Counted from the first letter of the stretch, positions 34,885 through 47,410 are shown. The stretch is 64,000 bases of DNA from Effrenium voratum (GCA_963377175.1 CAUJNA010001469.1:407501-471500), one strand, 5' to 3'. The notes: generated by a model not told the origin, from the letters alone. Made by a program: numbers and translations.

Positions 34885-35847
34885 GCGGGGTCTTGGCCCA
34901 TGGTTGCGGACATGCGGTTGTTGCGACCAGTTTCTGTGCCAAGCGACCCAGTTGCAGTTGTGCCCCGTTTTGTTTGAGGCAGTTTTCTTTGAAGCCAACT
35001 GTCAAGCAAAGAGTGCCCTTTTTTCTCCCATGGCCACTGGAGGGTTCCTTGGAATTCGACACAACTACCCTCCCTTCAATCATGGCAGCTGAGAATTGGG
35101 TTCTGGAAGACCAACTTCCTTCTGGGAACCCCACCTGTCCACTTATGATGGAAAGAGGGTACCAAAATAGAATTGGTGGCAATGATGTTTCCCCCCCGCC
35201 CCGAAGTCTGAAATCCAAGGGGTCTGGTGCCCTCAGGGATTCTGTTGATAAGTCCTAAGGCGTTTTGCCCAGAACAGCTGCTGGCCAGTCGGGGCATGGA
35301 CTTCCCACAAGAAAGGAGCTTCCTTTCTTCTGGTGGTTTGTGGAACATGGTTAAAAGCAAGTGTTGGTTGCCTTCCTTTGATTTCTCTTCGACGTCCACA
35401 CATGGCTATGGAAAAGGTTTGACACGCCCATGCGTTTTTTTCTCAAAATAGGGATTTGAGCCGCCAAAAATGGATTTGGGCTTTCCTACCAAAAGCGGTT
35501 TCCCTAAGAAAGACACCACATGGGTGTGTAGTTTTATCAGGGTACCCTTGTTTAGGTTTATTAGCACACTGGGTAACCTGTTCCATAGGTTGCTGACTTT
35601 GGCCACTCATCCCAACCACTGCCCCCAGTTGTTACATGGGATATACAACCACTATATGTAGCTGTACAAAGGCTATATTTACCCCATTTGCCCCTGGGGG
35701 TAGTGGTTTGAGGGCGATGTGGAAGCACAGACTTTTGGCCTTTTTGACCCACAAGTTGCATGGCATAGTTTATACGCTCTTTGGCTTACACGGCCGGTTT
35801 TGCCAGCGTGCCAGCTTGCAGTTTCTGGCTGACCCCCGAAAGTCGAG

Positions 35848-35932
35848 GACTTGCAGAAGGACCTCCAGGACTTTGTCCAAGAGCAGCGCCTCATGGCCGG
35901 AAAGCTCACGGAGGACCTGCGGAGCCTGGGAG
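35848..35932 (+). CDS. Gene B coiled-coil exon
   Basis: TCGAG|G opens DLQKDLQDFVQEQRLMAGKL then TEDLRSLG plus one base, ending at G|GCCTTG. Phase 1 fits the two-base start of the next exon, which supports a GC donor here. Confidence 0.65.
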
Positions 35933-37297
35933 GCCTTGCTCGGGCGAGCGCGCGAGCGGGCGCTGGGGCGAGCGGGGCTGGGGTTCATTCGATTGCGCTG
36001 GGAGTTTTTGGCTGGGCGAATGTTTTTTTTTGCTTGTTTAATTGTTTGTGTCTCCGTTTTCAGGTTTTAAAGGGACCAAGGCAAACTGAAGACATGTTGG
36101 GAGGTCCCCTGAAAAAAGACACACCCTTGCATGTACGGGGCAAACTTGACAATAACTATATGCCTGATGTCTCCTTCCGACCCTTTAAACATGAGGTTAC
36201 CAGCAAGAAAGGAGTCACGGAATTCCCCCCAGGATTGAAGGGTCGTGGAGACTCCACGCGCCCTATGATTGAAGATGGCGTTTAATCATCCCGCAACCCC
36301 AACACTAATAAATATTTAGTCTCTTATATTATGTCAAAATAGGGACTTAAACCCCCCACCCACCATGGTGGTTGTCCTGGTTACTTTTGCTTTAACCCAA
36401 CGTACCCTCAAAAGCACTTCCATTTGGCCGGCTTAGACATCGCCTTTTTTGGGCTGATGTTTTAAGGCTACATGTGAGGAGCAGGGACAGTCTATTCCTC
36501 CTTCGATCAGAGACCCGAAGAAGGTTCCTTCTAAATCTTCCTGGGGGTTGCCCCCAACCTTTGGTTTGCTCTGCAACCATTTGCGTTTGTCATTTTTTCA
36601 GGGTATCCTATAGTTGCTTGGTTTTCAACGAACACCATGAGGAAGCCACCATTGTGGGGTCCCCTAGAAAGACTCACTGCGACCCCGGAGCTTTGTTTTG
36701 AACGACCGAACCAGTCGGCATTTTGAGCATCGGTCAGGTTTTCAGATTCCCTTGCCCCAATCAAGTTACCCGAACGTCTCTGGGTCACTAGCTAATGTCC
36801 TCGGATTCCACCACGCTCCAGAAAATGGGCCAAGAACCAAAGGTGGGAACGTCTGTTTTGTTGGCGAACTGTTGTTTGCTTGAGGAGGGAAAACCGACCA
36901 CGAAAGCCAGTATTCTTGAGGCCCTAGTTCATCAAGATGTTGAGCATCACGCTTGGTCGAAACGTTCAAGGGCACACCCGCAGCCCAAACGTTAAGCACG
37001 CACGCCGGAGGTCAACCCTAGCATGAGACTGTGCGGTGGATGTGATCTGTTCAACGGGTAGCCGACATCGCTGAGGCCACTGGCACGCACAAAAGAATGC
37101 AAAGCTGCATTGATGTCTCCCCGATGCCAGCAGCCGACAAACACTTCCTAACAAAAAGATAGCCGTTCCAAAATCCATTGGATGTTGCAGTAGGATCCCG
37201 ACTTGGACGTTTAAGTTTGCGGCGATTTCTTTCCCCTTGCGGTGGTAGGTGGTTTCCGCTGGGACCGGAACGCTTGTTTTGACTTGCCAACGAAGAG

Positions 37298-37368
37298 GCG
37301 ACTGCAAGAGCCTGGCCGAGAACTTTGAGAAGCACCAGATGGCCACCGAGCAGCGGCCCTTTGGCGGG
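37298..37368 (+). CDS. Gene B coiled-coil exon
   Basis: GAAGAG|G, two bases, then DCKSLAENFEKHQMATEQ. The end is either GGCGGG|GTCGGT at 37368 or CAGCG|GCCCTT at 37355; the latter gives the phase 2 needed by the next exon. Confidence 0.55.
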
Positions 37369-37556
37369 GTCGGTGGGACAGGATTGTTTTTTGTGTTCCT
37401 TCGAAGACATATATATATATATATATATATCATTTCAAAAGTAAGCCAAAAGTTCGGAGCAACTTTTTTTGGCCCATCCACCCCCCGCCCCTTGGGATGG
37501 CTTTGATTTTAGCCGCGTCTTGCCAGCCACGCCCACGTCGGCGTCGGGCGCCTGAG

Positions 37557-37638
37557 GTTCGCCTCGGAGACGGCGGCCTTGGCGGCGCAGCTCTCCGTGG
37601 CCTCAGCGGCGCAGAGCGCCAGCCTGCTGCGCAGCCAG
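37557..37638 (+). CDS. Gene B coiled-coil exon
   Basis: CCTGAG|G, one base, then FASETAALAAQLSVASAAQS and ASLLRSQ. It is extremely Ala/Ser rich and helical. It ends at CAG|GCCACG (phase 0, GC donor). Confidence 0.6.
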
Positions 37639-38766
37639 GCCACGGGGCCCGGGACGCGGGGGTCGGGGCCGGGCAAACTATACATGGCTGCTGTTGGGAC
37701 ACTTTTTCACATTTTAACTTGTGGTTTATTTGGAGATCTCCACTTAGCTGCTGATTTTTGTTTTTTTTTGCTCCCCTTCCAACGTCAACCGAGTATATGC
37801 TACAACTCACCAACCAGAAACAAGGAACCCAGGTGAGGTACCACGTTTTGGCCAACCAAGGGTTCCCCCACCTACCCCAAAACAAATAAGACAAGTTGGT
37901 GTTTCGGCAAGACAACAGCCCGAAACATGCTGAATATGTTTTAGTGCCAGGTGATGTTTGAGTTTTCCCCAGCTGCAAGCTTTGGGGTGGGCGTGTTGCA
38001 GATTGGGGGGAGGGGGGTTCTGGGTCCGACAAGGATGGGAGGGATTGTTCAGGCTTCCAGTTCATTTCATACGTCAAAGCCGGAAAACTGCACAAAAACA
38101 TTTACCGCACGAAAGTAGCCCTATGAAGCTTCCTATGACACCAGGTAGAAATAGTAGAACCATCTACTAAATTGACATTGTACTTGACAAAACGGGGTTG
38201 TAACCACCGTACTATGTCACCACTCAAAAGCAGATACGTGCAATCTTGCCCGGGGCCACCCCTCCCCCAAATGCCAAAACTTAAGGTGTGCATCTGTGAT
38301 TTATCCCTTATTTAAAAGGACAACCCAAAGATGAAAACGAATCTGTCCGATAGTCCGATACCAAAAGGAAAACCAACAAATCCAAAGGAACAACCCAAGA
38401 CCAAATCCATTTTGGGGGATGCTCTGAATTCTGGCGATGACTGCTGTTCGGGCTTTTGGAGTGCCAGAGTAAGGACAGCCAGATTGTCAGATTATTGATG
38501 AATGCCTTTGGAAGGCCCCTTTGGTTGCCTTCGTATTCCCTTTCGACCAGACAGTTGTGGCTTGTATGGGTCGGATCAGTTGATCCGGCCACTGATATGG
38601 TCAATTGGGTCGAGGAGCAGAGTTGCAAATAACCACAACTACACGATCATTGTTTTGGTGTATGTTGCGAGCCTCTGACGAAAAAGGAGGTAATTACTTC
38701 CCGCAGGTTTTTCAAACTTTGCCCAAGAACTAAGAGCAAGGTGGTATTTAGAGCAGGGCAACCATA

Positions 38767-38769
38767 TGC

Positions 38770-38801
<32 letters not shown>

Positions 38802-38822
38802 GTATATATATATGTGTATATT
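38767..38822. repeat. TATATG/TA microsatellite
   Basis: An AT dinucleotide tract with G interruptions, ending just before a gene B exon. Confidence 0.85.
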
Positions 38823-38830
38823 ATCTCGAG

Positions 38831-38900
38831 GAGACCATGACCAGCCCTGCTTCCCAGGAGTCGCTGACCGGGCAACTGGCCGAGCAGAAGCAGCAGCGAC
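38831..38900 (+). CDS. Gene B exon
   Basis: CTCGAG|G opens ETMTSPASQ, then ESLTGQLAEQKQQR. An internal CCCAG|G at 38858 in the same frame may be the true acceptor. The donor is not GT; the reading ends around CAGCA|GCGACG or GCGAC|GAAGCT. Confidence 0.55.
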
Positions 38901-39902
38901 GAAGCTGAAGGGGAATGGAAGGGGTCAGGAAGCACCGCGAAGCGTGGACGCCCCTGGGGTTTTGCCAACGAAACCACGAGTCGATGTTGCGCAAACGAAA
39001 ATGAATTGTAGCCAATTGCAAGGAAAGGGCAAGTGCCCGTGTCTGACCCCATTTACAATGCCATGGGTAGGTGTCCAAATAGGAAGGAAAGCCAAAAAGA
39101 AACCACCTGGACCTTCAAACTACCCATGAAAATGGGTATGCCTCAAAATTTTGGGGGTGAATTCCCTTTTTTCCCTAGTACCCCCTCGCGCGACTCTTGG
39201 GCCAACTGGTTGGTTCGAGAGGGCATCAACTTTCGGGTTTTGGGAATGAACTTTTTGGGCTCCTAAGAAACCAGGGATGCTCAGTTCGCTTCCATTTCAG
39301 AATACTTTTTGTACAACCCTCTTGGTTTTACAGGGAATCTGTCACTGGGATTTGTTTACTTGTTTTTTCTTGCTTTCCTGCACACTTCAGCAAATGGAAG
39401 TAGGGGTCAGTCATTCCTTCATTCCATACCGAGAACCGGCAAGTCCAAGTATCCATGCAACAGGTGGCCTGCCATATGTAAACTGAACATGGCACCGAAC
39501 TACGAACTCCATGCAGAAGGCTCCTCTGACTGTTGTCCAAGGTGTCGAAACTTTGTGGGGCTAGGACGTTCCCATTGCAGGCCGCCTTCTGAAGCGGGTC
39601 AGGACTGAACAAATGTCACCTTTTCAGCCGGGTTTTTGGCGACCCAGGATTCTTATCGTGGTGCTATTGCCAGCTGCTTTGATGACCACAGTGGTCAAGT
39701 CGTTAAATCTGAGGTTACCCTGCATGCAACCCAGTTCGGCCGGGGTTTCTAATCACTTAACTGGGCTGGTCATCCACGATCTTATCTCCGCAATAAACAC
39801 ATAGGGCACCAAACGCTGACCACCATCAACCCGTCAAACCGATAAATGGACCGCCGAAAGCCGATATTGTCTTCGTGTGCCGCTCAAGTTTCGGCAGACT
39901 TA

Positions 39903-40020
39903 AACAGGGCTCCTTAAAAGATACATTTTGCCCAGTTGAAACATGGCTTTTTCCACCAAAATAAAGGGACACCACCATTTACAAGGCAATGTTCAGGTGT
40001 ATAATGTAAGGATCCCTGTT
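39903..40020. repeat. Family E inverted-repeat element, full copy
   Basis: 118 bp with ends AACAGGGCTCCTTA and TAAGGATCCCTGTT (inverted). It is near-identical to 20743-20833 outside that copy's internal deletion. Confidence 0.75.
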
Positions 40021-40183
40021 AAATCACATCTTTACCCTTTGCCCTTTGGATTTCCTTCATTGCGCGGAAAAGATTTCGAGAGGACCGGGTTGAACTCAAT
40101 CCCGCGCCATGTGAGGAACAGGCGAACTGGCTTGCGCAGGTCGGCCCAAGCCATGTGAAACTTTGGTTCTTCTTGTAGCCCAG

Positions 40184-40240
40184 GCTGCAAGGAGACGTGG
40201 CCAAAGTCAGCGAGGAGCTTGCGACATGTGTGAAAGAGCA
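40184..40240 (+). CDS. Gene B coiled-coil exon
   Basis: CCCAG|G, one base, then LQGDVAKVSEELATCVKEQ. ACATGT|GTGAAA at 40230 gives a phase 0 GT donor; the reading may instead run to about 40240. Confidence 0.55.
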
Positions 40241-40267
40241 GCGCACATTCCCTCCCTTCAAGGAAAC

Positions 40268-40367
40268 CACGCACTCCCTGAGTATACTTTTTGATGCGGA
40301 AGACCATTTTAGTGGAAAGCAAAAAGTTTGGACTTTGTTTGGCCAATCCAATCAGGAATTGGGATCA
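40268..40367. repeat. Family C element (degenerate)
   Basis: It carries GAAGACCATTTTAGTGG and GTTTGGCCAATCCAATCAGG, the family C core and right end. It starts shortly after a gene B exon. Confidence 0.55.
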
Positions 40368-40492
40368 ACCGGTTGGAATCGGAACAATTCAAGAAGTGAG
40401 ACCAACCGTTTGAATGAGAACAATCACTCTACAGTTGCCTCCCCGATCCCGAAAAGTCATCGAAAACCTTGTCGGACTCTCCTAGAATCATG

Positions 40493-40602
40493 CCCAGTGC
40501 TTCCAGGCGTTTCGCTCTCTCGGTAGCCAGGAGCAGGCCTGGTAGAACCTGGTAAGAGAACGGAAGGACAACCTACAGGCAATGCCAATCGGAAGCACTG
40601 GG
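40493..40602. repeat. Family F inverted-repeat element, copy 1
   Basis: Starts CCCAGTGCTTCCAGGCGTTT and ends GGAAGCACTGGG. A second, better copy lies 260 bases downstream. Confidence 0.7.
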
Positions 40603-40652
40603 ATGGATGGTATAAGCCATGGGTTTTTCCGTTCCGACGAGAACAAAATGAG

Positions 40653-40714
40653 GAGCTGGATAACATGAACGGGGAGATCCTGAAGCTCATCGACGACGAG
40701 GCCGCCAAGGCGAG
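40653..40714 (+). CDS. Gene B coiled-coil exon
   Basis: ATGAG|G opens ELDNMNGEILKLIDDEAAKA. It ends at GCGAG|GTCCCG (phase 2) or AAG|GCGAGG (40709, phase 0, fitting the next exon). It is sandwiched between two family F elements. Confidence 0.6.
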
Positions 40715-40865
40715 GTCCCGGATCCATCGGCTTCGGCTCGCGAAGTGAGAAACGGAGGTGTCCCAGTGCGGTGCTAGGCTTCGCTGTGGCTTCAATTTTG
40801 TTTGTGTTGTTTTTTTTTTGGGGGGGGGGGATTCCGAATCGTTTTTTTTGACACACCGGTTATAT

Positions 40866-40965
40866 CCCAGTGCTTCCAGGCAAGCCAGGAAGCCAGTGTG
40901 GTAGGTTATCTTTCAGGTTTCATGGTTTGTCCTGGTTGATTGGCGAAACGCCTGGAAGCACTGGG
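40866..40965. repeat. Family F inverted-repeat element, copy 2
   Basis: Exactly 100 bp with perfect 16-base terminal inverted repeats CCCAGTGCTTCCAGGC / GCCTGGAAGCACTGGG. Confidence 0.8.
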
Positions 40966-42735
40966 TGTGTTCTGGCCTGCGAATCCGATTTGTGTTGGAC
41001 CCGGGCAGTAAAGGGATGCCAACAAGGAATCAAGAAAAGAAGAGCTGGGCTGCCCAGGCGGCCCGGACTAATCCAAGGGTGATGCTTATTTCCAAGCTCG
41101 CATCACCTAGTACTTCCAGTTGTCTCTTTTCAACCAATGGGTACACTTACATATTTGGAGTTGCCCCAGCACATTGGGCCACTCACAACAAGCAAATGAA
41201 GGCAAACTGTACAAGGCTAGACAAACCCTTTGCACGGCAACTTTAAGTTGAAATGTTTGGGCCGTCCAAACGACGCATCTTCTCCAAACAGACCCCCAGT
41301 GGTTCAATGATGATAGGAGAACACATGGATCCGTGGTGGGGTTGATGCCATTCTTGGGAAAACCACCAAATAGAAAGGAGTGTTCGCAGAGTGCTGAACA
41401 GCTGGGCACTCTGTTGCTTCAAGCTCACATGGTAGTAGGCAACCTGAGGAAACCATGTAAGGCATAGAGGTACAAGTGTTACTCACTATGAGGTTAGTTG
41501 TTTTAACTTTCCTCACCCAGCTTTTGGTCATGGTCATGACTGGTAAAACAACATGTTTTCCTGGCACCGCACAGAAGACACATCTGACGGTAGCTTTTCA
41601 CCCGTCTGATCTCAAAAGGGGGCGGGAATCATGTATGGTTGGTTGGAAAGGGGTGGTAAACGGAACATTCGGGGAGACCAAAAGAACATCAAGCATGTTT
41701 GGAGTTCTCTAAATTTAAAATAAATCCAAATGGAGCCCTTAGTTAAAATCTAGTTGGACACTTGGGGTAAAAGAAACAGCGGTACAAAAAGTCACCGAAT
41801 CGGGGCGATAAGTTGTTGGCAGCCCAGATTATTATCTCCTTATAAGTCCCCGCTAGTGGGAGAGACCCTGTTTTTTGTGGGTTATAAGCCAAGTGGCTAA
41901 CCACTTAACTTGGCACCAATCATCCAAGTAAGGACCCAAGGACTGATATTGGGAACTTTGGGGCCTCTATATAGTGGCGTAAGGCCCCAACAGTCTTTGT
42001 CCTTGTGACAGCCAGCAGCAGATAATTACCGCAGAATTGTTGCCGTCGCCTCCCATCTCCTTAGAACTTTCACATTTCTCCTCGGAATTTGAGGGGTGGC
42101 AATGGCGACCGCAAAGGAAGCCCCTTTGTCTAGGTCTCGACAGGTACAACTTGGGTCCACGATCCGCTTGGATACCACTACAGTTCTGCACCCAGTGGAT
42201 GTCGGTGAGTTGCAAAAAACTCGTGCAACACGTGGTTTGTTCAATGCGTCCTGTTACATGGGTTCAACAATTGGGGGGACTCCCGAAACAAATTGGCTAG
42301 TTTCATGTTGGTATCCCGTCAAAATCATCCACAAGTCCCTCTTGCTGGGGACATCCTGGAAGTTTGGGTTTGTTTCCAAGGGCATATAGCTGAAATCCCC
42401 CTAGGTGGTCTTCGGGCTCCAAGTGAGTGGCCGCAACGGTCTATAAGTTGGCCACACAAGAGGAATCTATCCAGGTGGGATTCTTGTGTTTTTCCAGGCT
42501 ATTCTTTCTGGTACTCGGCAAACAAACTCAAGGCGCTCATGTTACTTCTGATGGGGCGAACCGTTTCATTTGTCCCAGGCGTTTTTTGTTGCCCTGCGGA
42601 TCCTGGGGTTCCCTATGGACAACCCGCCCTTATGACACCAGAGCCTTTTCGTCCTGCGTTTTGAGAGCCCAAATCCAGATTTCTGAGAAATCACCTGGGT
42701 GTCGACCTTGGGGTCACACTCGGGTGAACTGACAG

Positions 42736-42793
42736 GTGAAAGAGGCGCAGGAAGCCTTGCAGAGCCGACTCAGCACGTTGGACGCTCGGCGGA
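42736..42793 (+). CDS. Gene B coiled-coil exon
   Basis: GACAG|G to CGGA|GTTCCT: VKEAQEALQSRLSTLDARR plus one base. Its phase 1 end fits the two-base start of the next exon, giving Lys across the junction. Confidence 0.65.
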
Positions 42794-43633
42794 GTTCCTT
42801 CTAGGATTCCGACTGTTTCCACATGAATAGGTTCCCGAATTGAAGCTCAAGGCTCTGGCCGCTTTTTGGGGATTTGCCAACAGGAGGTCGCTAAAAAGTA
42901 GTTCTTTACACGGTAGCCAAGGGCCCGTCAAAAGTTGTGTTTTGCCCTTCTTTGGCCGAACTTACATGTGGTTTTGGGATAGGAGGCGACCGAAACCCCA
43001 ATTGGCCGGTTCCTTGAAAGGACCTGAACCAGCAGGCCTTTGGCAGATCGATCCTCCATTTGCAACCAAGAGGAACATCAAGAAGATCATCCGTTTTTTA
43101 GGGTCCTTGAACGACTTCAAGTGTTGAGTTTGGGATCTACCAACACGAACTTGTTACGCGAGTCTTACCATAATCCTGAAACCAAAGGCTTCTTTCGATT
43201 TCAAGCAAACCTAAATGCACACTTGATAGTTTGGTTGTTTTTGTTGTCATGGACCCTACGAATTCATTTTCGGCATTTCCTAGAAAGACACCAATTCGGC
43301 TACAGTGCTGAAATGAACTTATTGGTACTATCATACTGAAATTAATGTTTCAACAATACTAGACTTGCCTAAAAACAAGCAGCTGTCAAAACAGTGATTT
43401 GGACCCCATTGACAATTTTCGTGGGGAAAACAAAGTGGAGCGCTTGGGTTTATGCTGGTTTTGCTTTTGGGACGGATGGAGGATTGCCTCCTGTAGGGGC
43501 AACTGGCATTCCCTGGCTTTGGTGTTGGCCTGGGCAAGGGAATTTGCAGGTTCCTGAACCCAGGGGCTGCAGCTTTAGTTCATCGCATAAGACACCTGTT
43601 GCCCTTTTCCGTGCCTTGCCCTTTTGGTCCCAG

Positions 43634-43806
43634 AGCTGCGAGACTCCACATCCGCTCCCTGTGGGCCTCACGAGATGTCCGGCGCTGGCGAGGAGATGGC
43701 CTTCACCGCGCGCACGGCCGCGCTAGGGGACTCCGACGAGAAGTTGGAGGCGCAGCTGACGGAGCTGGCGCGCGCCTTTGAGGAGGCCCGGAGCGTCACG
43801 CGGCCC
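43634..43806 (+). CDS. Gene B exon, longest
   Basis: TCCCAG|A to CGGCCC|GTGTGA, two bases plus 57 codons. It starts LRDSTSAPCGPHEMSGAGEE, a non-helical linker with one Cys and Pro/Gly. It continues MAFTARTAALGDSDEKLEAQ and LTELARAFEEARSVTRP, a coiled coil. Phases fit both neighbours. This is the only acceptor among the good exons followed by A with strong support. Confidence 0.65.
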
Positions 43807-43978
43807 GTGTGACGCGTCTACCCCGTGGGTCGGGGTTAGCTCTCCTTTTGTGCGCCTTGGTGGTGGGTTGGTTTAGGGTTAGGTGAAAAAAGGCAGGCTT
43901 AGTTCTCAAGCTCTGAAGTAGTTGCGTGCTGCTCTCAAAATCACTGTATTCCGCTTTCAGTGGGTCCCTCGGGTCATG

Positions 43979-44106
43979 TTGGCATTTCAGTGTTTGTTTT
44001 GCGATATGGATGCGGACATATGACACCATGTAAGCTCGTAAGGCAGTATATACCCCTTGTACAAGAATATAACCTCTATACCCCCAAAATCCATACCTGA
44101 AAATGC
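43979..44106. repeat. Family H inverted-repeat element
   Basis: The left end is GGCATTTCAGTG; the right end is CCATACCTGAAAATGCC. The core AAGCTCGTAAGGCAGTATAT is shared with 46190-46309. Confidence 0.6.
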
Positions 44107-44939
44107 CCTTAGGACAGCTGAGGCACATAAAAAGTTGCGTCTAGATGGTCACAGAAGCGTATCCGTCCTTCTGATTGTGGGTGGGCCCCAGTAGGATACC
44201 ATCTGGGGCCGGTCTGCAGAGCTTTAAACATGCTCAAACAGTTGGCTGAACATATCACTTCTTGATCAGCACCTTGACTCAAAGCGGGCCCCCTCAAAAC
44301 AAGAACAGCACATGCCGTGGGTTGTTGGTGTCCCTTTCAATCCAACCAAAAGGAGGTTCCCAAAACATGACGCACCCATCAATTCGGTTTGGTGTGGCAT
44401 TGAGTGCTTCCAGTGGCCATTCTATCCTGGGTCCAAGTTTCCAGGGCCCAAACTTGTTTTCGCGTGAACTTTCGAGCAGAGTTATTGGTGTATTGACTTT
44501 TGTTTTTCCAATGTTCACGGCACCTCCCCGAAAATAAAAAGATTCAGAGACCATTCGAAAGGGGAGCCGTTGCAGCCTGGTAACTGGTACTGACCAAGAC
44601 TTGCGACGATTTCCGGGGCCATGGGTCATTTTTCCACGGCTTCTCTTGTGGTCGGTGCGATTTTGATGTTTGAAGGCACTCGTTGCTAAGGCCAGGCTTG
44701 CGCACCGAAAAATCTGGCTGAATGTCCGCCCGCGCCCACCCACTTGTTCAGGCTCCCTTTTTCGGTTTGGTGGCTTCGCCACGAATTTCAATATGGCTAA
44801 TCCCACAAAAGGGTGTCCTTGTTTAGCAGGGTCCCAGCTCGGATGAAGGTCTCTTACGATTCCCTGAATCGTGGCTTGTGAAATCTATGGCCCATTTCAA
44901 ACCGGCGGGTTCACCATTGACTCGCCCCGCTCCGCACAG

Positions 44940-44989
44940 CTTCAGGCAATGGACAAGCTACGGGAGACGGTCGCCTCCGACACCGGCAG
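44940..44989 (+). CDS. Gene B coiled-coil exon
   Basis: GCACAG|CTT or CTTCAG|G (44946), same frame: LQAMDKLRETVASDTG plus two bases. It ends at GGCAG|GCAATG, a GC donor whose phase 2 fits the next exon. Confidence 0.6.
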
Positions 44990-46189
44990 GCAATGGATAT
45001 TGGGGCGACATGGGTTAGTGGGTTGGCTGCAAGCCGACAGACCAGTTCGGAGCGAGCGCAGAAACAAAACCTGACTGTTCAACGTTTGGGAAGCACGAAA
45101 CTTGGGGGTCGAACTTATAGCTTTTCAGGCTTTAGCTTAGTCACTTTGGCTAGCTTTGGCTTAAAGGGAAGCCACAAGAGAGTTGTCCCAATTGTTCCAC
45201 CTGGTCACCTTCTGTATTTGGGGATGCTCTTTTGGGATGGTTGGCCAAGGGAAACGCCCAATCATCAATTTGGCAGGGTACTGAAGCACAGCGCAAGAAA
45301 GATACACGTAGAATTGTGCGCAGTCCGATTTGCATCAAAGAAACCAGTCCAGTCCATGTTTCAGGGGCTATTTGTCTATCCCTATGCCAGGGATTTCGGA
45401 GCAGCACTGCACACTCTTGTCCATGTTCCATGTGTTTGCACGATATTGGCTGGGGCCAGCGTCGGAAGATCAACCACATTGACATGGACACTATGACCGC
45501 GCCACCAGGCTGAGAATTCGCATCACTTGTATGCGGAAGCCACCAGGGTAGTTACTTTCATCTTTCCAGACTCCCTCTCTCACCCCAGAGCCCAAATGGG
45601 TTGCTTCCTGCTTCCCTTCTGTTTGGGAGGGGGGGTTTCCGTTGAATTGCAAAAACTGTCGAGCATACCTCTGCGTCTTTTGAGGGTACTCCTTTTGTTA
45701 GCTTTTTGCTTAAGGGAAACCAATGGAAACACACCGTTGTTTGTCTTCCCGTATTTTGAGTGAAAGCCTCATGTGTGTGTGTGTGTGTGTGGCGTTTTGA
45801 GATTTGCCATGCAGTCTTTTCTTGGGCACCGGGTTCTTGGTAGAGTTCAAGTCGCGTTTTAAAAACCTTTGCTGGAACTGCAACTTAAACACTGTCCTTT
45901 GTTGGAAAGTTAGGCCTTTTCTTGGGGATGGCCAACACATGGCTCTAAGTTTCGATGGAGAACACCCTCAAAAGTGGTTGATGGACATGCCTCTGCACAT
46001 GATGTCCACCATAGGGTCCAACCAATCAGGATTCATACCCAAAGGAACCTTGGCTCTGGGTCTGTCTAAGATGGCTTTCCGCTACCTCCAAACCACCAGT
46101 GCAAAACAAAGGTTTAGCCTGGCTTCGGTTTGGGTTTGCGAAAGCCATCTTAGAATAGTGGTTCTGCTGGCTTGGCCTTGCATTCAGCC

Positions 46190-46309
46190 GCATTTGTAGG
46201 TATGTGTTTGGGAGGTATGGATGCTTATATACCACCAATCTAAGCTTGTAAGGCAGTATATAACTGGTATATAACCTTCATACCTCCCAAATCCATACCT
46301 GAAAACGCC
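46190..46309. repeat. Family H inverted-repeat element
   Basis: 120 bp with inverted ends around GGGAGGTATGGA / TCATACCTCCCAAATCC and the core GTAAGGCAGTATATAACTGG. A short related copy is at 63365-63420. Confidence 0.65.
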
Positions 46310-46475
46310 GTTGATGCATCCCGTAGCTCTCGGGCTTGGCCTAAGCCTCGGTAGTGGAAAGCATTTTAGACCAGCACCCGGCTATCAAATGGGTTTGTTC
46401 AATGATCTTCTTTGGCCCAGACATCCAGTGCTGCCCTTTCTTCCTTTCTTTGGCAAAGGCTTTCTTTTGAAATTC

Positions 46476-46555
46476 CGCCAACCAACCAACCAACCAACCA
46501 ACCAGCCAGCCAACCAGCCAACCAGCCAACCAGTCAACCACACAACCAAACAACA
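46476..46555. repeat. CCAA tetranucleotide repeat
   Basis: A run of CCAACCAACCAACC with CAGC interruptions, upstream of a gene B micro-exon. Confidence 0.85.
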
Positions 46556-46636
46556 ATGGCCAATGGCCAATGGCCGTTGGCTTCTGCGAGTTGTTGGGCC
46601 CCTTGTGACCGCCAGGCTCTTAGAGCACTTCGGCAG

Positions 46637-46664
46637 AGTCCAAGATGACGTGCAGGCCGTGGAG
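46637..46664 (+). CDS. Gene B micro-exon
   Basis: CGGCAG|A, one base, then VQDDVQAVE, ending at GAG|GCAAGG (GC donor) in phase 0. The one-base start joins the phase 2 end upstream to give Arg. At 28 nt it is the smallest exon proposed; phase agreement on both sides is the main support. Confidence 0.5.
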
Positions 46665-47410
46665 GCAAGGTGGTCCGCTCCCGACCGATCAGGGCTTCCT
46701 TCACTTGCTGCGTTAGCTAGGGAATGACCGGGTCCGGGTGTTGGGACCGAACCCAGGCTTTGGTCCCCCAGGAACCAGCAGTTGGATAGTTTATGGGGAT
46801 TATTACCTTTCTCCTTCCCTGCCTATCGCACCAGCAAGTTCAACATGTGGCGATTTCAGGGTCCCTTGTTGGAGGGTCGGACCCAGTCCACGAGCGTTTG
46901 CGAAGAACATGATTTACTTTCCTCTGTTGGTTTTAAAGGGAATCTATCACTACAGGAAATATTACTTTGGCTTCCGAGGGACTTAAGCAAATGGGAGTAC
47001 TGTGGATGGACCAAAGCCATTTCGCGCCAGTTGGTAGGCGGATTGTCCCAGTTTCTATAAGGGATATTTTCCATCCCATGGCTGCGAATTGGGTTTTGTC
47101 AACTGTTGCGACCATGTGTTGTTTCGGACAACCCAACAGGAAACCAAAAGAACAACTTTAGTGAAGGGGCGAAACCTATCCATCACCAACTGCTTTAGGC
47201 ATGTTTTTGAAGGTACCCGTATCAGATTGGTTTAAAGGGAAAGCAAAAGCAGAGCCACCATTCCCCCTATTGTGACACATGGCAAATACAAGCAACAACG
47301 CGACTCCCACTTCCCTAGTGATGGCAATGGTCATGTTTATGCCTACACGTGGAAAACCGTACGTGTAGTTACTGCCATCGGTTAAAAAACCTCGACGCTC
47401 ATCATACCGG

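Noticed and set aside
36966..37481. 171-codon minus-strand frame
   Set aside because: It overlaps a gene B exon and a TA repeat antisense, with no splice logic or recognisable protein.
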